Source: Eoetvoesiella caeni
GTDB taxonomy: Bacteria > Pseudomonadota > Gammaproteobacteria > Burkholderiales > Burkholderiaceae_B
Reading direction: 5' to 3'
Assembly (NCBI RefSeq): GCF_003315175.1
Contig: NZ_QNRQ01000006.1
Coordinates: forward strand, 124,001 to 188,000
Length of the DNA stretch: 64,000 bases
In this document: in pieces, positions 48,778 through 56,338 of the stretch
Layout: every line of letters begins with the position of its first letter
Numbering within the stretch: the stretch's first letter is position 1
Notes under the pieces: generated by a model
The model's input: the letters and a program-made list of their open reading frames with translations, nothing else
Told to the model about the DNA's origin: nothing
Databases searched by the model: none
Program-made: the position numbers and the translations under genes

Positions 48778-50604
48778 ATGAACGCAATAACCGATCGTTT
48801 TGCCTACCTGCATGAAGCCAAGACCCCTGTGGGCGCGGAAGGCTGGGAGCGTATGTATCCCTATTTCCTTACAACACAGCCGGAAGGCCGGGAGTCGGAG
48901 GACGCGCGCTTTTGGTTCGCCGATTCCATGCACTGGTCGCGCGCGGTGCATCCGTTCGACTCCATTGGCGCCGAGGCCGTGTATTACGGCTGCGGTATCA
49001 ATGGCGCGCGCAGCATAGTGCTGCCCGCTGCCCTGGGGCTCGATGTGCGTATGGTCAATGGATTTGTCTATATTTGCCCGCAGGCGGTGACCGACCCTGC
49101 CGAGGTCGAGCGCCGCTTGGCCTTGTTCCAGGAGCGCGCCGGCCATTACTACAAGAACTGGGATTCCCTTTACGACAACTGGAAGAAAAAGATGACCGAC
49201 GTGGTGCAGCGCATGAATTCGCTGCAGTTCGCACCGCTGCCCGAACTCGAGCCTATCGAGGTGGTCCTGGAAGGTCGCGGACGTTCGGTATCCTGGGATC
49301 TGGTAGAAAACTATCACCAGTTGGTGGATGATTTCTTCTTGGTTTGGCAGTACCACTTTGAAATGCTCGGGTTAGGCTATGGCGCTTATCTGGTGTTCTT
49401 CGGTCTGTGCAAAAAGGCCTTCCCAGAGATTCAGGACCAGACTATCGCGCGCATGGTGGCCGGCGTGGAGGGCATGGCTTTCCGGCCCGATGACGAGCTG
49501 CGCAAACTCGCCAAGCTGGCGGTGGAGCTCAAGCTGGGAGCGCCCATTGTCGACGGCGGCAGCGCTGCCGATATTCTCGATAATGTAAGTAAGCTGCCCG
49601 GGGCAGAACGATGGCTGGCCGCTTTCGAAGAAGCACGCTATCCTTGGTTCAACTACTTCGCCGAATATGGTTTTCTGCATGATCAGGAAACCTGGAACGG
49701 CAACCTGTCCATACCGCTGCTGGCGATCGGACGTTATATCCAGCGGCTCAATAAAGGCGAGGTCATCGACCGTCCAGTCGAGCAACTGCACGAGGATCGC
49801 GACGAAATCGTTGCCGAATATCGCGCGCTGCTCGCTCCTGACGAGGCTCTGGCGTTTGACGAGGCCCTGGCGCTATCGCGCAACGTATTCCCCTATATCG
49901 AGGAGCACAACATCTACGTCGAGCACTGGAGCCATGCCGTCTTCTGGGAAAAGATACGCGATCTGGCCAACGTGTTCACCCAGGCCGGATTCTTTCGCGA
50001 AGCGGGCGACTTCTATTATCTCAACCGCTTCGAGATCGACCAGGCGCTGTTCGACCTAGTCGAATCCTGGGCGATTGGCGTACCGGCGCGCGGGGTGCGG
50101 CATTGGCAGCACGAGATAGCCTCCCGCCGCAAGATCATGGCGGCTTTGCGCAGCGAGACTGCGGCGCCGGCCTATGGCACGCCGCCCGACGAGGTGACCG
50201 ATCCCTTTGCCATCATGAACTACGGTGTAACGACCGAGCGCGTACAGGAATGGCTGAACCAGGCGCGTGGGGGCGGAACCGGCCGGTTGCAAGGTATCGG
50301 CGCATCGCCGGGCGTGGTGGAAGGCGTGGTGCGCGTGATCCGCCACGAAGACGAGATCAGCCATTTACAGGCAGGCGAGATTCTGGTTGCGGCGATTACC
50401 GCTCCTTCCTGGGCTTCGGCGTTTTCGGTGGTGGCGGGTGTCGTTACGGATATTGGCGGCCTGATGAGCCATGCGGCGATCGTGTGCCGCGAGTACGGCA
50501 TGCCTGCGGTGGTCAGCACGGGTTTTGCGACGGCCCAGCTAAAGACCGGCCAACGTGTGCGCATTGACGGCTATAAGGGCACGGTAGAACCGCTTAGCGT
50601 CTGA
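48778..50604 (+). CDS. PpsA-like phosphotransferase subunit with PEP-utiliser mobile domain
   Basis: A 608-residue protein that lacks the ATP/pyruvate-binding half of PEP synthase but ends in its swivelling phosphohistidine domain: GDI-type GEILVAAITAPSW, then GGLMSHAAIVCREYG with putative phospho-His565, AVVSTGF and VRIDGYKGTVEPL. The size and His position resemble subunit PpsA of phenylphosphate synthase, reported with a conserved histidine near 569. Residues 1-500 are helical with many Trp/Tyr residues and no motif I can name. AAGGAG precedes ATG 48778. Phenol or another hydroxyl or enol substrate is possible. Confidence 0.75.
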   Translation: MNAITDRFAYLHEAKTPVGAEGWERMYPYFLTTQPEGRESEDARFWFADSMHWSRAVHPFDSIGAEAVYYGCGINGARSIVLPAALGLDVRMVNGFVYICPQAVTDPAEVERRLALFQERAGHYYKNWDSLYDNWKKKMTDVVQRMNSLQFAPLPELEPIEVVLEGRGRSVSWDLVENYHQLVDDFFLVWQYHFEMLGLGYGAYLVFFGLCKKAFPEIQDQTIARMVAGVEGMAFRPDDELRKLAKLAVELKLGAPIVDGGSAADILDNVSKLPGAERWLAAFEEARYPWFNYFAEYGFLHDQETWNGNLSIPLLAIGRYIQRLNKGEVIDRPVEQLHEDRDEIVAEYRALLAPDEALAFDEALALSRNVFPYIEEHNIYVEHWSHAVFWEKIRDLANVFTQAGFFREAGDFYYLNRFEIDQALFDLVESWAIGVPARGVRHWQHEIASRRKIMAALRSETAAPAYGTPPDEVTDPFAIMNYGVTTERVQEWLNQARGGGTGRLQGIGASPGVVEGVVRVIRHEDEISHLQAGEILVAAITAPSWASAFSVVAGVVTDIGGLMSHAAIVCREYGMPAVVSTGFATAQLKTGQRVRIDGYKGTVEPLSV

Positions 50605-50627
50605 ACTTGATATTGGAGGCCATTGAC

Positions 50628-51665
50628 ATGCAAGACGAGATACTGACTTTTGAGCAGCAAGGCGCCCTTGATGTGGCGCGGGTAGGGGGTAAGGGCCATG
50701 GTCTGGCCGTCATGGCTCAGGCGGGGATCCCGGTGGCTCCGGGCTTCATTATCACCACGTCAGTGCATCAAGCCTATCTCCGGCAAACGGGCCTCGAGCG
50801 GCGTTTGAACGAAGCTTTGGCCAGTATGGACCGCGACTCGCTCGTCGCTCGCGAGACGCTCGAACGCGAGGTGGCTGCCTGGTTTGACGGCACGCGCATG
50901 CCTCCGGATTTGCGCGACGTAGTCTGCCAGGGCTACGCCGAACTGGCCCGGGCCCTGCAATTGCCGGATCTGGCCGTGGCAGTACGCTCCAGCGCCACGG
51001 CCGAAGATACCGCTGACACGAGCTTCGCGGGTGAGTACGAGACTTATGTCGGCATGCGCGGCGCCGATGCGATGGAACAACATATACGGCGGTGCTGGGC
51101 CAGCGTGTTCTCCGCAAGGGCGGTGGCCTACGCATGGAAACACGGTATCGACCCGCTGGCTGTGCACATGGCTGTCGTGGTGCAGAAGGTGGTGGACGCG
51201 CGCGCTGCGGGGGTAATGTTTACCGTCAGTCCCACCACAGGCGATCGTTCGCGCATCGTGATCGAGGCCAGCTATGGCCTGGGCCTGGGCGTGGTGGGCG
51301 GCGACGTGACGCCGGATCGCTATGTGGTAGCCAAGGTCGAAGGCTACATCGTCGAGCGTATCTTGGGCGACAAGCATTTAGAGTACGGTCCCGACGGGCT
51401 CGCCACTCCAGTGGACCGGGCGCGGAGAGATGAGTTTTGCCTGAGCGATGCGGAGGCCATAAACCTGGCGAAGATGGGCAAACGGCTCGAGCGCATGCAC
51501 AATGCTCCTCAGGATATCGAGTTTGCGATCGACCGGGGCCTCCCGGCCGACGATAATCTGGTTTTGTTGCAGTGCCGGCCGGTCACTGTCAAGTTGCCTG
51601 GAGGCGCCGCAGCCGACGACGTTATCAGCAGGCTGACCGCTAGCGTGCTCTCGGCGGTGCGTTGA
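50628..51665 (+). CDS. PpsB-like PEP/pyruvate-binding kinase subunit
   Basis: A 345-residue protein matching the N-terminal ATP-binding part of PEP synthase. It has GGKGHGLAVMAQAGIPVAPGF (20-40), VRSSATAEDTADTSFAGEYET, GVMFTVSPTTGDRSRI and IEASYGLGLGVVGGDVTPD, and ends with a short LQCRPVTVK. Size and content match PpsB of phenylphosphate synthase, the subunit that binds ATP and phosphorylates the PpsA histidine. ATG 50628 follows TTGGAGG. It sits 23 bases after the PpsA-like gene. No CBS-domain third subunit (PpsC) is found nearby. Confidence 0.78.
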   Translation: MQDEILTFEQQGALDVARVGGKGHGLAVMAQAGIPVAPGFIITTSVHQAYLRQTGLERRLNEALASMDRDSLVARETLEREVAAWFDGTRMPPDLRDVVCQGYAELARALQLPDLAVAVRSSATAEDTADTSFAGEYETYVGMRGADAMEQHIRRCWASVFSARAVAYAWKHGIDPLAVHMAVVVQKVVDARAAGVMFTVSPTTGDRSRIVIEASYGLGLGVVGGDVTPDRYVVAKVEGYIVERILGDKHLEYGPDGLATPVDRARRDEFCLSDAEAINLAKMGKRLERMHNAPQDIEFAIDRGLPADDNLVLLQCRPVTVKLPGGAAADDVISRLTASVLSAVR

Positions 51666-51699
51666 TCTTTCCAATTCTCTCTCTGGAGCAGCTGCCGTC

Positions 51700-52404
51700 A
51701 TGACCCGTTTGCTGCACGTGCGGAGTGTGAGCCTTAACCGAGATCAACTTCTCAAGGATGCCGACTGGTTCGCAACGCTCAGTACCCAGGCGCAGGCTCA
51801 TGTAACGCAGGACATTCTTGAACGGACGGTGGCGGCCGGAGAGACGCTCGGCCGCCAAGGCGAAATGCAGCAATACTGGTTTGGTGTGATGGAAGGCTTG
51901 CTTAAATGGTCTATTAACGCCGTGGACGGCCGTACCGTTACGCTGGGCGGGCAATCGGTGGGAAGCTGGTTCGGCGAGGGTACGCTGCTGCGGGGCCAGC
52001 CCCGCCAGGCCGACATCATCGCCTTGCGCCACAGTCGAGTGGCCATGTTGCCCTTTGAAACCTTTGACTGGTTGCGGCGTACGGAGCCGTCGTTCGCCGA
52101 GTTTCTACTGCGCCAGATCAACGAGCGTCTGCACTGGTTCATGGGCAGCATGGGCGCTCATCGCTTGCTTGATGCCGAGCATCTGGTGATTCGGGCGCTG
52201 TGGGGTTTGGTGCATCCCTTGCTTAACCCATTGGGAGTCAATCATCTTATGATCTCGCAGGAGGAGCTTGCCAACCTTGCAATGGTTTCACGCCAGCGCT
52301 GCAATATGACGCTGGTCAAGCTCAAGCGGGAAGGGCTGATAGATCTGGGCTATGGAGCCATCTCTATCCGGGACGTCGAGGCCTTGAGGGCGCTGATTCG
52401 CTGA
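51700..52404 (+). CDS. Crp/Fnr-family transcriptional regulator
   Basis: A 234-residue regulator with an N-terminal cyclic-nucleotide-type beta domain (GETLGRQGEMQQYWFGVMEGLLKW, GSWFGEGTLLRGQPRQADI), a long dimer helix and a C-terminal HTH (ISQEELANLAMVSRQRCNMTL). No Fnr-type cysteine cluster is seen, and the cAMP-contact motif of Crp is not obvious, so the effector is unknown. It lies 34 bases after the PpsB-like gene and probably regulates the cassette. Confidence 0.87.
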   Translation: MTRLLHVRSVSLNRDQLLKDADWFATLSTQAQAHVTQDILERTVAAGETLGRQGEMQQYWFGVMEGLLKWSINAVDGRTVTLGGQSVGSWFGEGTLLRGQPRQADIIALRHSRVAMLPFETFDWLRRTEPSFAEFLLRQINERLHWFMGSMGAHRLLDAEHLVIRALWGLVHPLLNPLGVNHLMISQEELANLAMVSRQRCNMTLVKLKREGLIDLGYGAISIRDVEALRALIR

Positions 52405-52406
52405 AA

Positions 52407-52426
52407 GCGGCGGGGCGTGCCGCCGC
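52407..52426. terminator. Hairpin between convergent crp-like and cytochrome genes
   Basis: GCGGCGG (52407-52413) pairs with CCGCCGC (52420-52426) across a six-base loop, followed by CTTGCTT. The stem is GC-rich but the T-tract is poor. It lies in the 111 bases separating convergent genes. Confidence 0.35.
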
Positions 52427-52515
52427 CTTGCTTGCCCATCCATCCATGCTCGCTTTACTTACGGCTGGCCTTGGTTTGGGCGCCATGCCGTCGAACGCTT
52501 GAAAATTCAAAACGA

Positions 52516-55464
52516 TCAATGGCCTATATTCCGTATCGTCTCGATTTTTTTGCCAAGGTCTGTCCACGCCGGCTTGTCCGGTGCGAAACGTACGCGCAGG
52601 TACGAGAGCAGGGTTTCCAGCTGCTGGTTGTTCATACTGGCGCCGAAACCCGGCATGTTGCCCAGGCTGTTGACCGCAGGGTCTTCGATGCCGTGCAGCA
52701 GGACCTGGATCACGTTGTCGGGTGAGTCGCTGTGCAGGTTGCTGTTCAGGGCCAGCGAAGGGCGGCTGCCGAATAGCGGCGGGCCGCCGCGGGCGTCGTG
52801 GCATACCGCACAGGCGCCTTCGAACAGGTTTTCGCCGGGATGAGTCATGGCCGCCGGATTGTTGCGGCTATTGTCTTCCAGGCGGGCGGCTTGCATGGCG
52901 GGGGTTTCCACGCCCGGAACAGTCGGGTTCAATGAGCTTAAGTAGTGGGCAACGGCGCGTACATCGGAGTCGGGCAGTTCGGCCATGCTTTGCACCACGG
53001 GGGCCATGGGGCCGGCGGCTACGCCGTGCAGGGATGAATAGCCGGTGCGCAGATAATCGTATAGCGTGTCTTCGGTCCAGGCGATGGGGGCCTTTGACAA
53101 GGTGTTGAGCGCCGGGGCTTCCCAGCCGTCGGCGAAGCCGCCGCCAAGAAAGTCGTTCTTGCCATTCTTTTCGGCGCCCAGCGCATTGCGCGGCGAATGG
53201 CAGGCGGCGCAGTGCCCGGCTCCTTGCACTAGATAGGCGCCGCGATTCCACAGCGTGCTTTGCGCGGGGTCGGGCGTGTAGACTTCGTTGCGATGGAACA
53301 GCAGGTTCCAGCCGGCCAGCACGGGGCGTATGTTAAAGGGGAATGCGAGCTTCGTTTTGGGCGCGGCTGCCTCTACCGGCTTTTGCGTCATCAGGTAGGC
53401 GTACAGCGCCTGCATGTCGGTATCGGTGATCTTTGCGAATGCCGTGTACGGGAAGGCGGGGTATAGCTTGCGGCCGTCCCGGTGTATACCTTCTCGCATG
53501 GCGCGTTCGAAGGCGGCGAAGGACCATGCGCCGATGCCTGTCTTGACATCGGGCGTGATGTTGGTGGTGTAGACGGTGCCGAAAGGAGTCTCCAGCGGGC
53601 GGCCGCCGGCATTGTCCTGGCCGCCTTCCACTGTGTGGCAAACAATGCAGTCGCCGGCGGCGGCGACCAGCCTGCCGCGATTGATCGCGGCCTGCGAATA
53701 AATAGAGGTATCGACGCTGGCCAGCGGCGCGATAGCCGAACGCCAAGGCATGGCACTGACGACCAGTCCGGCAACGGTAGCGGCAATGCCTCCCAGCAAG
53801 GTATAGGCCAGCTTTTTATACGAGCCGGGCGCCGCCGCGAGTTTGGTTTTCAGGGTTTCCGAGTCGAACGGCGGTTGACGAAAGCGCACGCCGGTTGCAT
53901 CGTAAATGGCGTTGGCGATGGCCGCCGCCGCAGGCAGCTCGGCGCGCGGGTTCCATCCCAACCCGGTATTCAAGGCGCCCTGGCCTTGAGTTACCAGTTC
54001 GACCTTGGGCAGGCTAAGCGGGTAGTCGGCCGTGTCCTGCTTGTCGCCGCCCCAGCTATCGAAGCCGTCGGGGCCGCGCAACAGTTTGGTGGCGGCATCG
54101 CGTACTTGCTGTTCCAGCCGTTCTGTGCCTTCCGCTGCGGGAGTTTGCATGTTCTGCAAGGCTTCGGCGTTATGGCCGACGGTAAGGCTGGTGAGATCGA
54201 CCAGGCCGGAATTTTTGTCGACCGAGACTTCGGCGATCCAGGCCGACCAGACTTGTTGCGCAGGCTCTTGCGTGTTGTCGATGACGTGGGCGTAGGCAAA
54301 GCCTTTGCCGGTTGCCGCGCTGCCAGTCCGCGGTGTCCGGTGCTGCCAGTTTGCCTTGTCCCGAACCGCCCGGATCAAGCTTTGTCCCGTCGGGTCGTCA
54401 AGCAGGGCAAGCCGCGTTTCGATCGGGTCGCTGTTTTGCGTGCGCGACAATTCGTCGAAAAAAGATTCGCAAGCGAATACCTGGGCGGCCGCCAGCGACT
54501 CGTCGGGCGTGGCACCGATGGGGACGCTTGCCGGGGCGACGGTGTGCTGGGTAGCGGCGGGATAGTAGCCTGCCGGCAGGGCGATGCCTACAGGCTGTGC
54601 CTGCTGCTCGCAGCCGCAAAGCAGGGCGGCGATGGAAGGGCGGCGCAAGTTGTAGCGTTGGGCCGCGACGGTGTAGTCATAGGCGCGAGGGCCCATGCGG
54701 TCTTCAGCATTGCCCGATTGTGATGCTGGCGTTGCAGCTTCCCGGGCTTGCTCGGGCCGTAAGCCGGCATCGGCCCGGATTTGTAGTTCGGTGGCGGCCG
54801 GCGTTCTTTCCGCGCTGCTGTCTTCTTGAACGCGAACGGGTTGCCCGCACCATCTGCTGAGCAGGGCGGCGTCGGCGGCGACGTCATAGCCGTGGGCGCC
54901 CGCCTGGCCGTTGGAAATAATGGCTACCGCGCTGATGTCCAGCTCGCACAGCAAGGCGATCTCGGCTCGCAGAAGGTCGGGGCGCGAGCAGGTAGTCCAG
55001 ATGTTGAGGCGGCCGCCGGCATAGTGGGCAATGGCCCAGGCTTGCATCAAGCCACCGGCTTGCGGCCAGGAGTAGCTGCGTTCGACATGGCTGTCGCTGC
55101 TTATGCTGTTTGGCCGCGGCGCAGCAGCGGCGGTGTGTTCCATGGACGGCGCTTGCAGCGCCGGCGTTGCCGCATCCAGCCATTGAACCTGAACCTGGGC
55201 CCGGGCATGAACCGCCTGCCGCGCCTGCGATGCTATGACGCCGATGAAGTTGTTCATGACGACAACGTCTACCACGCCCGGCACTTGCCGCGCCGACGTC
55301 ACGTCCAGGTTATGCTGGATCGATCCGGTATACCGCACGCCGTCCCATAGCAAGGACGGTGGCCGCAATACGACTCCATGCAATAGCGTCGAGGCGGGCG
55401 GCGGTGCAAGGTCATTGGAGCCGATGCTGGGAATGGGCGCGTGGGCCGCGGCCTGCGGCGTCAT
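52516..55464 (-). CDS. Fusion of a molybdopterin-type domain with a triheme cytochrome c (NicB-like)
   Basis: A 982-residue fusion. Residues 1 to about 550 resemble the latter part of xanthine-dehydrogenase-type Mo-binding subunits (hammerhead segment TLLHGVVLRPP, then AAAAIANAIYDATGVRFRQPP). A membrane helix (about 560-582) leads to three c-type heme sites: CIVCH (about 606), CAACH (about 752) and CAVCH (about 885). The catalytic GxGE motif is lost: the region reads NTGLGWNPRAELP. The initial Mo domain is also missing, so it is probably the electron-transfer partner of the intact Mo subunit at 56339. Start ATG overlaps the ferredoxin-domain stop (ATGA). Confidence 0.82.
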   Translation of the reverse strand: MTPQAAAHAPIPSIGSNDLAPPPASTLLHGVVLRPPSLLWDGVRYTGSIQHNLDVTSARQVPGVVDVVVMNNFIGVIASQARQAVHARAQVQVQWLDAATPALQAPSMEHTAAAAPRPNSISSDSHVERSYSWPQAGGLMQAWAIAHYAGGRLNIWTTCSRPDLLRAEIALLCELDISAVAIISNGQAGAHGYDVAADAALLSRWCGQPVRVQEDSSAERTPAATELQIRADAGLRPEQAREAATPASQSGNAEDRMGPRAYDYTVAAQRYNLRRPSIAALLCGCEQQAQPVGIALPAGYYPAATQHTVAPASVPIGATPDESLAAAQVFACESFFDELSRTQNSDPIETRLALLDDPTGQSLIRAVRDKANWQHRTPRTGSAATGKGFAYAHVIDNTQEPAQQVWSAWIAEVSVDKNSGLVDLTSLTVGHNAEALQNMQTPAAEGTERLEQQVRDAATKLLRGPDGFDSWGGDKQDTADYPLSLPKVELVTQGQGALNTGLGWNPRAELPAAAAIANAIYDATGVRFRQPPFDSETLKTKLAAAPGSYKKLAYTLLGGIAATVAGLVVSAMPWRSAIAPLASVDTSIYSQAAINRGRLVAAAGDCIVCHTVEGGQDNAGGRPLETPFGTVYTTNITPDVKTGIGAWSFAAFERAMREGIHRDGRKLYPAFPYTAFAKITDTDMQALYAYLMTQKPVEAAAPKTKLAFPFNIRPVLAGWNLLFHRNEVYTPDPAQSTLWNRGAYLVQGAGHCAACHSPRNALGAEKNGKNDFLGGGFADGWEAPALNTLSKAPIAWTEDTLYDYLRTGYSSLHGVAAGPMAPVVQSMAELPDSDVRAVAHYLSSLNPTVPGVETPAMQAARLEDNSRNNPAAMTHPGENLFEGACAVCHDARGGPPLFGSRPSLALNSNLHSDSPDNVIQVLLHGIEDPAVNSLGNMPGFGASMNNQQLETLLSYLRVRFAPDKPAWTDLGKKIETIRNIGH

Positions 55465-55937
55465 CGGCTGCGCTCCACGGCCAGCAGGGCCGCTTCCATG
55501 ATCTCCATATGTGTGCCGCAGCGGCACAGATTATATTTAAGTTCCTGGCGAATCTGCTGTTCGGTTGGATGGGGAGTGCGATTCAATAAGGCTTGTATGG
55601 TCATGATCATGCCGTTCAGGCAATAGCCGCATTGCGCGCCTTGCTTGTCGATGAAGGCCTGTTGCACGGGGCCTGGCACTTCGGGCGAGCCCAGGCCTTC
55701 AAGCGTGGTGATCTCGTGGCCGATGACGTTTTTTATGGGAACGACACATGAGCGCGCGGCGACGCCATCGACCAGCACCGTACAGGCGCCGCACTCGCCA
55801 AGCCCGCAGCCGAATTTGGGGCCGTTAAGCTCAAGGTCGTTGCGCAGTATATACAGCAGCGGCGTATCGGGCTCGGCCTGCACCTGATGGGCCGAGCCAT
55901 TGACGTTCAGGAAGGTGGATGGAGTTTTGCTGCTCAT
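55461..55937 (-). CDS. 2Fe-2S subunit of a NicA-type molybdenum hydroxylase
   Basis: A 158-residue protein with two 2Fe-2S clusters. The plant-type cluster uses Cys44, 49, 52 and 64 (GPKFGCGLGECGACT, SCVVP); the second uses Cys103, 106, 138 and 140 (AQCGYCLNGMIM, YNLCRCGTH). The sequence pattern (DTPLLYILRNDLELNG, ITTLEGLGSPEVPGPVQQAFID) resembles NicA of nicotinate dehydrogenase and IorA. It starts at 55937 and is divergent from the Mo subunit gene at 56339. Substrate is not certain; N-heteroaromatics and aldehydes are both possible. Confidence 0.9.
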   Translation of the reverse strand: MSSKTPSTFLNVNGSAHQVQAEPDTPLLYILRNDLELNGPKFGCGLGECGACTVLVDGVAARSCVVPIKNVIGHEITTLEGLGSPEVPGPVQQAFIDKQGAQCGYCLNGMIMTIQALLNRTPHPTEQQIRQELKYNLCRCGTHMEIMEAALLAVERSR

Positions 55938-56026
55938 GGTTCGAATTTTTCTTGCTTTTCGGTTGGTATCGGGAAAAGCCGCCAGTATGAGAGGGTGCCC
56001 TGGATGGAGCTCCTGTGTTGTTTAGA

Positions 56027-56041
56027 GTGTATGCGCTTTAG
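56027..56041. promoter_or_regulatory. Operator-like GTGTATGCGCTTTAG upstream of the 2Fe-2S gene
   Basis: Matches the motif at 38991 at 13 of 16 positions (differences in the palindrome half and at the end). It lies 90 bases upstream of the minus-strand 2Fe-2S gene, near TTAGAGTGT. The rest of the 401-base gap to 56338 includes AT-rich DNA (56041-56070), a second copy at 56217 and a GC-rich stretch after 56250. Confidence 0.4.
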
Positions 56042-56216
56042 TTTTAAGGGTAAATAAAATAGTCCCGCTTTTGCCTGTTTTGCCTTGAGATTAAGGGTTA
56101 TTACCTAGCTTCTGCGAGCCGTGGCGGCGGCTGCCAAGGCTATTGCGTTACCGCGGCCCGATTTGCTGCGTTGTGCCTTTATCCTGGCGGCTTTTTGGTG
56201 TATTGTCGTTGTTATG

Positions 56217-56228
56217 GTGTACACGCTG
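56217..56228. promoter_or_regulatory. GTGTACACGCT motif upstream of the Mo subunit gene
   Basis: GTGTACACGCT at 56217-56227 is identical over 11 bases to the copy at 38991 upstream of the importer. It lies 122 bases before the preferred Mo-subunit start, or 12 bases before the alternative start at 56237. Confidence 0.4.
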
Positions 56229-56338
56229 TTATCGGTATGTCGCCAGTCATGGCGGCGTTGACTCACGGCGCCAGAACGGTCCGCCGGCCGCGCGCCCGGC
56301 GGCTGCGGCGATTGCCGCTACAACTGCATGGTGTAGAA

